From Marinomonas aquiplantarum (GTDB lineage: Bacteria; Pseudomonadota; Gammaproteobacteria; Pseudomonadales; Marinomonadaceae), in the NCBI RefSeq assembly GCF_003314975.1, contig NZ_QNRF01000005.1, positions 1-64,000 on the forward strand: 64,000 bases of DNA. Reading direction: 5' to 3'. Positions 1 to 8,103 of this stretch are shown here, piece by piece. The notes below the pieces were generated by a model. The model searched no databases, had not been told where the DNA came from, and saw only the letters and a program-made list of their open reading frames with translations. Every line of letters begins with the position of its first letter. The first letter of the stretch is position 1. Made by a program: the position numbers and the translations under genes.

Positions 1-94
1 GGCCAAACAGTGCCATTGGTGGCATTCCACCTAAATGGCTTATGAAGGCAGCTTAGGCTCTACTTTTCACCCCTGTTAAAAATGGGGGGATTAC
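1..94 (+). mobile_element. 3' end of an IS3-family insertion sequence
   Basis: The frame from base 3 to 56 reads PNSAIGGIPPKWLMKAA followed by a stop, which matches the C-terminal end of an IS3-type OrfB transposase. The element ends at base 94 with GGGGGGATTAC (84-94). Read inward on the other strand, this end lines up over about 60 bases with the left end of the IS copy at 6958, sharing GTAATCCCCC, TTTTTAA, AAGTAGA, TAAGCTGC and AAGCCATTT-like blocks. Only the last 94 bases are in the window, so the state of the rest is unknown. It lies in the opposite orientation to the copy at 6958-8103. Confidence 0.75.
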
Positions 95-162
95 AATGGC
101 ATCAAAGCGAGCTTTTTAATTGTTTTTAGAAATGCTTTCGAAAAAGTGTTATTCGCTTCAGG

Positions 163-438
163 CTACGTTTGCTCTGTGTTAATTAATAAATTAGATTTGA
201 GGGTATTGAACTCCTCTTTGTTAATTAGACCCTTCTCAAACAACTCTTTTGCATCTGTCAGCTCTTTCAACTGCTGAGAGGGGCTTCCTTCAGCTTCTTG
301 GGTTGGCGGGGGGCTTTCAGCTGTTTTAGACTGGTCTTGTGTGGCTTTATAAGCTAAGAACCAAAATATAGGTAAGGATATAGGCCAAATAGGTACAATT
401 AATCCTAGAATCAGGTACATCACCGCTTTTATGTTCAT
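163..438 (-). CDS. Small membrane protein with C-terminal SHOCT domain
   Basis: This 91-residue protein has one hydrophobic N-terminal segment (about residues 5-30, rich in Leu, Ile, Val and Trp), a Pro/Ser/Glu-rich linker, and a C-terminal SHOCT-type motif (LTDAKELFEKGLINKEEF, then LKSNLL). SHOCT modules are short oligomerisation domains often found at the end of membrane proteins. I chose the ATG at 438 because the hydrophobic segment begins there and a purine-rich GAGAATAGAG precedes it; a GTG at 504 would add 22 residues. It follows the TraT-like gene on the same strand and may be cotranscribed. Its function is unknown. Confidence 0.6.
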   Translation of the reverse strand: MNIKAVMYLILGLIVPIWPISLPIFWFLAYKATQDQSKTAESPPPTQEAEGSPSQQLKELTDAKELFEKGLINKEEFNTLKSNLLINTEQT

Positions 439-518
439 CTCTATTCTCGTTTCTGTAGTATTTGAAGAAAGTGAGCGATTAGCGATACATGCTATGCTTA
501 TCACTCACTAATAGGCTC

Positions 519-1289
519 TTACATCAACATTTCGGATAAGCTAGATGCCGTTTTATCTTGAACCGCTGGAATAGCTTCTTCGATTTTTAAATTCATTTTG
601 TTTGCTGTCGTTACGATTCGAGTCTTGTGAATTATCCATTTAAAGTTCTCTCCTCGTTTAACAGAGCTTTCTGCCATAGATAACGTTGCTGTATTCGAAG
701 TGGACATACCTGTTGCTGATTTGTTTTGTGTTGAGTTTTCAATTTCATCGCCTTCCAAGGGGCGCTCTCTTAGCTCAATATCCATCACAAAGGTATAGTA
801 AACATCTTCTACTAAGGCATCAGCGAGAAAGCCAGCTGCGCCAGCTACAAGCCCAGACTTCATAGAGTCGCTGCTAGATGATCCTCCAGCGGCGCCAACC
901 ATATAACCTAGAGCAGCTCCTTCGGCAGCTCCTTTGTAGCCTGCAGAGAGAGAACGGTCTGCTTCATCAGCCGTGGTTTTTCCTGCGGAGAGAATTGTTG
1001 CATTTAGCATTAAATTCGCTTCTTTGGGATTATTTGTAACTGTAAAACCTTCTGCACTAAGCTGCTGTTCGATGGTTGTTTGCATTACTTTTCGCATCTT
1101 GTTTCCAGATACGTCTCGAACACGTGTATAAACGATACGTTCTTCTGGTGCTAGAGGATCTAATACCACTGCATAGCTTAATCTGGATTCAACGTCCAAC
1201 TCTCGCTTCTTTAAAGCTGTGTTCATAGAAGAACACCCGAACATAAAAAGAGTTGTTATGATTATGGCGCTTTTAAATATATTTTTCAT
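519..1289 (-). CDS. TraT-like outer-membrane lipoprotein
   Basis: This 256-residue protein has a lipoprotein signal peptide with a lipobox ending FMFGC (Cys19). The mature part follows TraT closely: MNTALKKRELDVESRLS near the start, a glycine/alanine-rich central segment (about residues 115-160: GYKGAAEGAALGYMVGAAGG and AAGFLADALVEDVYYTFV), and the C-terminal TANKMNLKIEEAIP block. TraT proteins of F-type plasmids sit in the outer membrane and give serum resistance and surface exclusion. No conjugation genes are visible nearby, so a role in exclusion is not supported and the lipoprotein may serve envelope protection. It lies in the AT-rich, IS-bounded block, consistent with acquisition. Confidence 0.85.
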   Translation of the reverse strand: MKNIFKSAIIITTLFMFGCSSMNTALKKRELDVESRLSYAVVLDPLAPEERIVYTRVRDVSGNKMRKVMQTTIEQQLSAEGFTVTNNPKEANLMLNATILSAGKTTADEADRSLSAGYKGAAEGAALGYMVGAAGGSSSSDSMKSGLVAGAAGFLADALVEDVYYTFVMDIELRERPLEGDEIENSTQNKSATGMSTSNTATLSMAESSVKRGENFKWIIHKTRIVTTANKMNLKIEEAIPAVQDKTASSLSEMLM

Positions 1290-1413
1290 GGAGGTGTTCC
1301 CTAGTTCTTCCCTTATATGAGGTTTGCTAGTCGAATTTCTTCGACCAATGGGTTACTTTTTTTGAAACACCTAATTGTTATTTATTTATGAATTTTGAAT
1401 AAATAGTAACTAG

Positions 1414-2520
1414 TTACTGGTTTTTTAAATAAGAGTGATGCATCGCGACGATTTCTGATCGATCGGAAATAACAAGCTTCTTTTTGACATTGCTCCAATG
1501 CGAATGCGCTGTACTTTTCGCGATATTGTAAGTTCTTTCAAAGTCGACAACTCTGCCGCCGTTAGCTAGTACTTTTACCAACTGTTGTTCGCGAGATGTT
1601 AAAAATTCTAGCTCCCATATCAGAGATGTATGGCCTTGGACATCATTTGATGCTTCGAGTAACTGAATAAACTTTACTCCAGAGTTTTTTCCTATTAGGT
1701 CCGACTGCTCACCAAGTAATGCACACTTATAGTTCCAGTCACTGGAAGTGAATATTATTTCAGTATTTGTCTTTGGTGTGAGTGATGAAAAGGCTGTTTT
1801 TATACTTTCTCTAATATTTTTTTCCTTAAAGTAGACTGTTTGGTTGCGAAGAGCGATTGGGGCGTTTTTGTTACCTATTAGCTCCTCCATGTGAGAGTTT
1901 GTCGAAACGAGTTTATTCTGTTCATCCATTAGTAAGGATGGTAATTCTTGTTGTTGTACAAAGTAATCCATACCTGGTGATGATGCTTGGGACGCCCTAA
2001 ACCGTTGGCCTAATTCCCATACCTCTCGCAACTTTGGCTGCAAGTAGGTTAGGAATGATAATTTGTCGTTAAGGTCTTCTTCGGAGGTGTTTTTGAAAAG
2101 TAGGTTGAGTGATATCCAATGGTTTTCACAAGAATATAGTTCAAGAACTATGGCATCATTAATGTCTTGAGGTTGTAGCCATTTCCAAAAAACGGATTTA
2201 GAAAGTTCTTCAATAGGGAGATGCTTAGCCATGTTATATGGTGTAAATGGGTGATGCTTTAACTCAATTAAAGTCCACGGATCTATATGAATATACTCGT
2301 TAATATAAGAATATATATCCTCTTTTTTTAGTCCAAATATTAAAGGGCTTTTTAGGTCTATATTGACCTGGTTTGGTACTACTATTCTAGAATTTTTCTT
2401 CTCTCTTAACGTTATGAAGCCACTTTTCGACTTAGTTCTATTACATAGTATTTCTATTAAATACTCCCATTTATTTTGGTTTATAATTGTTTCATATAGT
2501 GGTGATAGTATGTCTTTCAA
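1414..2520 (-). CDS. LuxR-family transcriptional regulator
   Basis: This is a 368-residue protein. The last ~65 residues form a LuxR/GerE-type helix-turn-helix, starting LTSREQQLVKVLANGG and including STAHSHWSNVKKKL and SDRSEIV. The region before it (about residues 180-290) looks PAS-like, and the N-terminal part could be a GAF-like sensor, but I cannot assign a ligand. It does not show the conserved Trp/Tyr/Asp pattern of the acyl-homoserine-lactone domain clearly enough to call it a quorum sensor. It lies 49 bases downstream of a GNAT acetyltransferase gene on the same strand, so the two are probably one operon, divergent from a radical SAM gene. Confidence 0.75.
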   Translation of the reverse strand: MKDILSPLYETIINQNKWEYLIEILCNRTKSKSGFITLREKKNSRIVVPNQVNIDLKSPLIFGLKKEDIYSYINEYIHIDPWTLIELKHHPFTPYNMAKHLPIEELSKSVFWKWLQPQDINDAIVLELYSCENHWISLNLLFKNTSEEDLNDKLSFLTYLQPKLREVWELGQRFRASQASSPGMDYFVQQQELPSLLMDEQNKLVSTNSHMEELIGNKNAPIALRNQTVYFKEKNIRESIKTAFSSLTPKTNTEIIFTSSDWNYKCALLGEQSDLIGKNSGVKFIQLLEASNDVQGHTSLIWELEFLTSREQQLVKVLANGGRVVDFERTYNIAKSTAHSHWSNVKKKLVISDRSEIVAMHHSYLKNQ

Positions 2521-2569
2521 ATTAAAATCCTTATAATATTAGGTTATGGTGGCGTATAGCCACCACTTT

Positions 2570-3151
2570 TTACCTCCTTATAATTAGAGCTCCATTATTT
2601 TCGCTATCTACACATGGAAAGTAATTTTCCATTTCACACAATACTTCAAAACCATTTTTTTGGTATAAGTAGAGCTCGGGGTCTAGAGAAAATCCGTTTT
2701 TGCGTCGGCTGTTTATATACTGAGTTATGTCTCCACCTGTTTTAAATTTCCAGCCTTTAAAACCAGGTACTCGACTTCCTAACGCTAGCATATAGCAAGT
2801 TCCTGAACTTATGAATTTATCATAAAAATAATCGATAATTAAGTTGGATACACCATTTTTTACTCCAGACATTCCTATGCCATATATTATATGTCCATCC
2901 GGCTTATGCGTTCTTTTAATAAAACCATTATCTGTCTGAATGTCCCAGTTGTGACAACTCATACGACTGACTCTCTGAACTGCTGCATAACCAACAATTT
3001 TCTCCTGGTGAATAACAATGACATTGCCTTCTGGAAACGTTTTGTAGCGCGATTTTATAATACTTAAATCTGCTCCCTCACTTCCCCAAACGTTTGTTTC
3101 GAGGGATTCTACCGCTTTAAAGTGACATGGTTTCAGTAACTCAATTTTCAT
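2570..3151 (-). CDS. GNAT-family N-acetyltransferase
   Basis: This 193-residue protein starts MKIELLKPCHFKAVESLE and has the strand pattern of a GNAT fold, including GNVIVIHQEKIVGYAAVQRVS (strands 2-4). The usual acetyl-CoA loop is replaced by GIGMSGVKNGVSNLIIDYFY, followed by YMLALGSRVPGF and a C-terminal YLYQKNGFEVL block. The substrate is unknown. An AAGGAG-like site (complement of atctcctttt) lies before the ATG. It heads a likely operon with the LuxR-type regulator and is divergent from the radical SAM gene across a 206-base AT-rich spacer. AHL synthases also use a GNAT-like fold, but no LuxI signature is visible. Confidence 0.65.
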   Translation of the reverse strand: MKIELLKPCHFKAVESLETNVWGSEGADLSIIKSRYKTFPEGNVIVIHQEKIVGYAAVQRVSRMSCHNWDIQTDNGFIKRTHKPDGHIIYGIGMSGVKNGVSNLIIDYFYDKFISSGTCYMLALGSRVPGFKGWKFKTGGDITQYINSRRKNGFSLDPELYLYQKNGFEVLCEMENYFPCVDSENNGALIIRR

Positions 3152-3357
3152 AAATATCTCCTTTTTTGTGAGTATTTAATATGAGGTCACTAAAAAAATT
3201 AGTCACTATAATGCTTTAATAACGTTCTAATAATAAATTTTAGATTCGATATCTTTTAACTTTATTAAAACCATATTAGAACTTTATAAAACGCTTATCG
3301 TGTTTTTTAAATTAAATGATTTGATAATTATACCTTCATCAATGTAAGGGTATAAAT

Positions 3358-4392
3358 ATGAAATTAGTAGATGGTTATCCATGCGAGAAATCGGTAGATA
3401 TTAAATATTCACCGTACTTAAAAAAATCAATTTATCAAAATACTATGGTAGTGCCTGGTGGAGGTTGTGCTTACTACCGTTCTAAAAAAGGAGATGCTTG
3501 TACATTTTGTGCTTTTCCTGGATTGACAAGAGACGTCATAAAAGGTGCCGGATATGAAGATTATTATGGAAGCTGGAAATTAGATTCAGAGACTTATATA
3601 AAAATGTTTGATTCACTTTTTGACTACAGTGAGAAAAGTGAAAGGTTGGCTATTTTCAATGGTGGAAGCTTTTTTCCAGAATCAGAGTTACCTATTGGCT
3701 TCCAAGAATACGTTTATAATAGAGTGTCTCACAGTAAAAAAACCAAACAGCTTCTTGTCGAAGCATATCCTAACTTTATTTCTAGAAAAAAATTGGAAAA
3801 TGCAGTTGATCAGCTAGGAGATAAAACTTTGATGGTAGGAATCGGTCTAGAAAGTTCAAATGACATCGTGAGAAATAATATTATGAATAAGGGGATCGAT
3901 TTAGGGCGATTTGAACGTAAAGTTAAAATGATGAAGGAGGTAGGAGTGGTAAGCTATGTCTATGTATTCTTGAAGCCACATTTACTAAATGAGGCCCAGG
4001 CTTATCACGACGTAATTAACACTCTTGAGTACTTATCGAGTATTGGTGTTGACGAAATCGCTCTGTCTTGTGCATTTGTATCGCCTGGAACACCATTGGA
4101 GAGAATTTATGATAGAGGTGACTTTAGAACGCCTTGGCTTTGGACCATTATTAAAGTGATTGAACAAGCAAAACAGAATCGATGGCCTGTTACGATTGGC
4201 GGTTTTGATGACAACCCGCCACCAAAAGCAATCCCGTCAAATTGCAGTAGTTGTGATCCAATTGTTCTGGATATTATTGAATCATATAGACGAACAGGAG
4301 AGTTTACTATGGAATCTGCGCCACTGTGCTCCTGTTATCCCTCCTGGGAGGAGGAGATGTCTAATGACCCAATGATTAAACGGATTTTATAG
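3358..4392 (+). CDS. Radical SAM protein with atypical Cx10CxxC cluster motif
   Basis: This 344-residue protein carries GGGCAYYRSKKGDACTFCAF at residues 34-53: Cys37, Cys48 and Cys51 form a Cx10CxxC motif rather than CxxxCxxC. Downstream are IFNGGSFFPE (GGE-like strand 2), LLVEAYPNFIS, and VGIGLESSNDIVRNNIMNKG, which match the SAM barrel of the RaSEA/Elp3-like branch. The C terminus has four more cysteines (296, 299, 324, 326; CxxC then CxC), which may bind an auxiliary Fe-S cluster. It is divergent from the GNAT-LuxR gene pair. The reaction is unknown; tRNA modification or small-molecule synthesis are both possible. Confidence 0.75.
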   Translation: MKLVDGYPCEKSVDIKYSPYLKKSIYQNTMVVPGGGCAYYRSKKGDACTFCAFPGLTRDVIKGAGYEDYYGSWKLDSETYIKMFDSLFDYSEKSERLAIFNGGSFFPESELPIGFQEYVYNRVSHSKKTKQLLVEAYPNFISRKKLENAVDQLGDKTLMVGIGLESSNDIVRNNIMNKGIDLGRFERKVKMMKEVGVVSYVYVFLKPHLLNEAQAYHDVINTLEYLSSIGVDEIALSCAFVSPGTPLERIYDRGDFRTPWLWTIIKVIEQAKQNRWPVTIGGFDDNPPPKAIPSNCSSCDPIVLDIIESYRRTGEFTMESAPLCSCYPSWEEEMSNDPMIKRIL

Positions 4393-4443
4393 CGCCATTA
4401 CAACGAGCCCCGCTTGAGCAAGCTCTATGTTTAGGCGGGCCTT

Positions 4444-5955
4444 TTAATGGCTCAGCATTGAACGATTTATTAGGTGTAGTTGAGTTGCAGATGGTTCTTT
4501 GATGTAGAGCTCTATAAACGTGTCCGTATAGACATCGTAATCTTGTTTTGCACTTAAGCCGAACATGTCTTCGCATGAGAACCATATATCGAATTTATGC
4601 TTTCCGCTTTCTAATATGTCGCTAGCTAAGAAGCTTTTATGTTTTTGCATTCCAACTTTTTCTGTTTCGTAGAAAAGAGTCTTGTCATCTAGAGATATGT
4701 TAAATCTACAATCTTTGCTCCAATATGGATTGATGGCATTCCAGATAGTTTGATATCTGGCGTCAAAAACATACTCTCCAGATTCGTTTAAGGTTAGAAA
4801 ACCAGAGTAGTGAAATCCTGTGTTTTTGTTTGCTAACGTATTTAACGTGGTTGAGTTTAACTTTTTTGAGTAGTAATAGAAACGGGCGTTTTCGTTATGT
4901 ACATACTCAGCGACTTTGACGCCTGACTTTGATTTCGGGGGCTTTTTTGATTTCTGTACAAGTCTAAAAACATCGACTTTTAGTCCTGTCCTGTAGACTG
5001 CGGAATCTACATTATTGTTTAGCAGAACATCATTGTTAGAGTTGCCTGAAGGTGTTTTGGCATGGTTGATAACTGCTTTTTCTAGTATGGGGGACTCATT
5101 TTGAGCTTGACGGCTTGTACTATTGGGAGAGATCGAGCTATCTACTTGGTTTTTTATTAGTGGCTTGGCATCGCTCGCTAGATTGCCTTTTGACGTATTG
5201 AAAGAAGCCTGCTCTGCCGTTTCTTTTTGATGTTCTTTGAGTGGCAGGTTTTCAACCTTATTGCTTTTATTTGTATTATTGATTAATAGATAACCGACAA
5301 GAGCGGCTAAAATGAGTACGCTGAATAGGAGTGTATTCGAAGTATTGGTGCTTTTATTAAAAAAGAACTGCACTGTGTTATTCGGGCGCGTCGATTCTTT
5401 ATCATTAACTTCGTGCGAAGTATCACCAATCGTCTCAGCTTCGTAATTGTGATTGCGGTCGCTCTCTATACTACTTGTACTTTTCTCGTTTTTTGACATT
5501 ATGCTTTCAGAGCTTTCAGAGCTTTCAGAGCTTTCAGAGCTTTCAGAGCTTTCAGAGCTTTCAGAGCTTTCAGAGCTTTCAGAGCTTTCAGAGCTTTCAG
5601 AGGTACGTTCTAGAGATTTCTTGTTTTGTTTCTTTGCATCTTTCTCTTTTTTTACCAGTTCGTGATATACCCTTTTCCATTCATCTGCTAGTGCGCGAGT
5701 TTGGCATAACTGTTCCAAAATAAGAAAGAATGTCTTCCTAAAAGGTTCAGATGGTATAATTCCTTTATCTTCCCACTGTTGCAGATTTTTGTAATCTATT
5801 GTTGAATTAGGTGCGAGCTTTTTATAATAATCGGCGGCGGCCTCTCGGCTTTTTACCAAGTTAGACTTTACTCGGATCTCTTTGATCAACTCACCAAGCC
5901 TAGTTGCATTAGGCGCTTCAGTTAGATGATTTACACCGTTTTCAATGTCAAACAT
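4444..5955 (-). CDS. Membrane-anchored HTH protein with Ser-Glu-Ser repeat linker and PA14-like domain
   Basis: This 503-residue protein has an N-terminal XRE-like helical region (about residues 17-85, with LGELIKEIR and LQQWEDKGIIPS). A charged stretch and about eleven Ser-Glu-Ser repeats follow, then one transmembrane helix (TLLFSVLILAALVGYLLI). An outer, Asn/Ser-rich linker leads to a C-terminal beta domain. That domain contains GLKVDVFRL, YSGFLTLNESGEYVFDARY, CRFNISLDDKTLFYE and SGKHKFDIWFSC, a layout like PA14 carbohydrate-binding modules. The topology (cytoplasmic HTH, one TM, outer domain) recalls RodZ or ToxR. It starts 5 bases after the upstream membrane-protein gene and is cotranscribed with it. 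The function is inferred only. Confidence 0.6.
   Translation of the reverse strand: MFDIENGVNHLTEAPNATRLGELIKEIRVKSNLVKSREAAADYYKKLAPNSTIDYKNLQQWEDKGIIPSEPFRKTFFLILEQLCQTRALADEWKRVYHELVKKEKDAKKQNKKSLERTSESSESSESSESSESSESSESSESSESSESSESIMSKNEKSTSSIESDRNHNYEAETIGDTSHEVNDKESTRPNNTVQFFFNKSTNTSNTLLFSVLILAALVGYLLINNTNKSNKVENLPLKEHQKETAEQASFNTSKGNLASDAKPLIKNQVDSSISPNSTSRQAQNESPILEKAVINHAKTPSGNSNNDVLLNNNVDSAVYRTGLKVDVFRLVQKSKKPPKSKSGVKVAEYVHNENARFYYYSKKLNSTTLNTLANKNTGFHYSGFLTLNESGEYVFDARYQTIWNAINPYWSKDCRFNISLDDKTLFYETEKVGMQKHKSFLASDILESGKHKFDIWFSCEDMFGLSAKQDYDVYTDTFIELYIKEPSATQLHLINRSMLSH
5502..5600 (-). repeat. 9-bp tandem repeat (AGCTTTCAG) inside the HTH membrane protein gene
   Basis: Ten perfect copies of AGCTTTCAG run from 5511 to 5600, preceded by one copy with a changed first base (5502-5510). 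On the coding strand each copy encodes Ser-Glu-Ser. Because the unit is 9 bp, gain or loss of copies keeps the reading frame, so the linker length can vary without breaking the protein. Confidence 0.95.
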
Positions 5956-5960
5956 GCTTT

Positions 5961-6686
5961 TTACAGCTCAATATTTCGAAAGGTAACTTGTCTACTTTTA
6001 CCATCAAAACGGATGTTCAAATAAAGTGCCCTTACTAATGTTGAGTCTGATAAAGCTTTTGTCTCAAAAGACACTTGAAGAGTTGCTTTTGATTGAACAG
6101 GGAAGGAAATACCGTTGTAACCTAAATGACCGTAAGATTGAGTGCCAATAGTAAAATTTGTAACATTTGCTCGGTTGTTAGCGTTATCAATTAAGTAGGA
6201 TGATTTGCCATATTTTAAAACGTCATCTTTGCCTGAATTGTATAGATCTATATGGCAAGTGATTTTAGTGCCTGACTTAGAACATTTATCGAGTTTAAAT
6301 TCTATCCCAGACTGCTCTACAACTCGCCCAAAGTAATACCCTTGCTTAAATTTGAACAGAGGAGCAAACGTATACTTAGGCGCGCTGAATTCGCTTCCTA
6401 TTAACAGAAAGGCAAAAAGTCCGATTAATGAAGCGACATAAAATCCGATAGAAGTACTTTTTCTTGCGACGCCAAATGCTGTTTTCTTGCCTAAATATGC
6501 AATGAATACAAAGAGTAAGGTGGCTATCAAAACTAAGAACGCTCTATAAGAGCCAACACCGCCACCGATAGATTGTACTAAAAACTCACTGATATTCGTC
6601 TCAGAATTGATCATTTGAAAGAATGTGAGCCAGGTAACGATAAGGGTTGGTACAAGTATTACGAAAAAATTGAGCGCTTTACGCAT
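5961..6686 (-). CDS. Membrane protein of unknown function, partner of the HTH membrane protein
   Basis: This 241-residue protein has three hydrophobic segments in its first 110 residues (ALNFFVILVPTLIVTWLTFF, AFLVLIATLLFVFIAYLG, IGFYVASLIGLFAFLLIG). A beta-rich domain of about 125 residues with two cysteines (CSKSGTKITC) follows, probably exported. I chose the ATG at 6686 because AAGAGGA lies 5 bases before it; upstream in-frame codons to 6779 lack such a site. The next gene follows 5 bases after its stop. A 14-bp perfect inverted repeat lies about 95 bases upstream. I do not recognise the family. Confidence 0.55.
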   Translation of the reverse strand: MRKALNFFVILVPTLIVTWLTFFQMINSETNISEFLVQSIGGGVGSYRAFLVLIATLLFVFIAYLGKKTAFGVARKSTSIGFYVASLIGLFAFLLIGSEFSAPKYTFAPLFKFKQGYYFGRVVEQSGIEFKLDKCSKSGTKITCHIDLYNSGKDDVLKYGKSSYLIDNANNRANVTNFTIGTQSYGHLGYNGISFPVQSKATLQVSFETKALSDSTLVRALYLNIRFDGKSRQVTFRNIEL

Positions 6687-6779
6687 TGTAGTCCTCTTTA
6701 TGCATACGTGTGAGAGATGAAGATTGGATTCATCATTGAAATTGCTTTTATATATTCCTACCTTCCTTATTCCGTACAA

Positions 6780-6816
6780 ATTAACATCATTTTGTTACAT
6801 TGAAAATGATGTTAAT
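6780..6816. promoter_or_regulatory. 14-bp perfect inverted repeat, candidate operator
   Basis: ATTAACATCATTTT (6780-6793) and its exact reverse complement AAAATGATGTTAAT (6803-6816) flank a 9-base spacer. The site lies about 95 bases before the start of the 241-residue membrane protein gene. There is no T-run typical of an intrinsic terminator after either arm, so an operator for this two-gene operon is the better reading. Confidence 0.5.
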
Positions 6817-6957
6817 GAAGAAAGTATCGGCTTCTTTTATCAAGCCCTCTGGTTAATTTTCTGTAGAGCGTTGTGCAAATTCATCATATACTCCCCTGAA
6901 GACTAACTAATTTAGGAGTATAAGATGTCTTAGTTTGATAATGTTTCTATATCAAAC

Positions 6958-8103
6958 GTAATCCCCCTTTTTTAATGGAAGTTATAAGTAGAACTTAAGC
7001 TGCTTTTAACAGCCATTTCGGTGTAATCCCATCAATTACGGTATTTAGCTTTTCATTGTTGTACATTCATAACCACTGAGTGGCAAGAAGTTGGACATGC
7101 TCTAGATTCAAATTGATGAAGGTTGAGTTATTCATGCCTTGCCGTTCGATTAAAATGCTCGATATAAGCATTTTGAGTTTTGAATAAATAATAGGGGGAT
7201 CTCTCTCTTCGCTACCTAATTAACAAGTTGCCCAGATATAAATTCTGGATCGTTATCACATCGGATTTCCCTCGTCATTCAATGACTTGTTCAAGAGATC
7301 GAATGACCCTTGAACTTGCTAAAGACAGCCCAACCTCAATAGCGAGTTCTTCTCGATTATAATCATCAAGCACACTAAAGGTTCTCAGTTTACGACCACC
7401 AGATAATCCATCACTCATCAAGTCGATTGACCAAACTTTATTCGGTGCCATAGGCACACTTAATGTGTCTGGCTTATTTCGCTGTATCCGATGACGATTA
7501 AGTTCTCGATAAAGTCGGTAAACGCGTTTGCGGTTCCAACTGTCGCCTTTTACATTATGAAGGTAGGGCTATACAAAGACCAAAGCCTCATGGTTTATTT
7601 GCTTGAGTAGGACGGAGTAGCCAATCTGCAATAAGCTCATTTTCAGATGAAAGCTTTCTTTGATATCGATAGCACGTCTCACTGATGCCCATACAAACCC
7701 AGGCAAGACGAATCGATATCTCATGCTGATCGATGACGGTCTTTGTCATCTCTCCGCATTGAGATGGCTTTATCACTTTTCCTCAAGCGCTTCCTGACGA
7801 ATCTCAGCTTTGAGTTGTTCTTCCGCATACATTTTTTTAAGACGTGTATTTTCTGCTTCAAGTTCCTTTAAACGTTTCATTATAAAGGCATCCATGCCGC
7901 TGTATTTTGCTCGCCATTGAGACAGAAGTAGGGTTAATGCTGGGTTCTCATGCCAAATCGGGAGCAGACACTCCCGCTTCATGTTGTTTTAAAATATATA
8001 TAATCTGGCCTTCGGAAAAACGTGACTTTCTCATAGATAGCTCCTGATTTTTATATCATAAAACTCTCTACTCAAAATCCTAATTATTTTTCTGAGGGAT
8101 TAC
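6958..8103 (-). mobile_element. Decayed IS3-family insertion sequence
   Basis: The ends are GTAATCCCCC (6958-6967) and, inverted, GAGGGATTAC (8094-8103), that is GTAATCCCTC read inward. A 4-bp direct repeat AAAC flanks the element on both sides (6954-6957 and 8104-8107), the signature of one independent insertion. The 1146-bp interior holds OrfA and OrfB transposase frames that are both broken. The left end is homologous to the IS end at bases 1-94. The insertion point coincides with the stop codon of darP. Confidence 0.85.
6995..8034 (-). pseudogene. Broken IS3-family transposase (OrfA/OrfB)
   Basis: OrfA begins at 8034 after an AGGAGCTATCT site as MRKSRFSEGQIIYILKQHEA but shifts frame near 7955. 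It continues in another frame as WRAKYSGMDAFIMKRLKELE and LKKMYAEEQLKAEI. OrfB fragments follow: 7776-7588 (SIRLAWVCMGISETCYRYQ), 7457-7275 (the rve/DDE region NKVWSIDLMSDGL and FSVLDDYNREELAIEV), and a C-terminal piece ending ITPKWLLKAA with a stop at 6995. Several frameshifts and stops separate these pieces, so no full transposase can be made. Confidence 0.85.

Noticed and set aside
4398-4445. Hairpin after the radical SAM gene as a terminator
   Set aside because: The GC stems (GAGCCCCGCT and AGGCGGGC) pair only imperfectly and the T-run is short, so I did not list it.
5453-5723. Two rightward frames across the 9-bp repeat (SEL and SFQ repeats)
   Set aside because: They exist only because a 9-bp repeat without stop codons is open in every frame; the Ser-Glu-Ser frame belongs to a protein with HTH, TM and outer domains.
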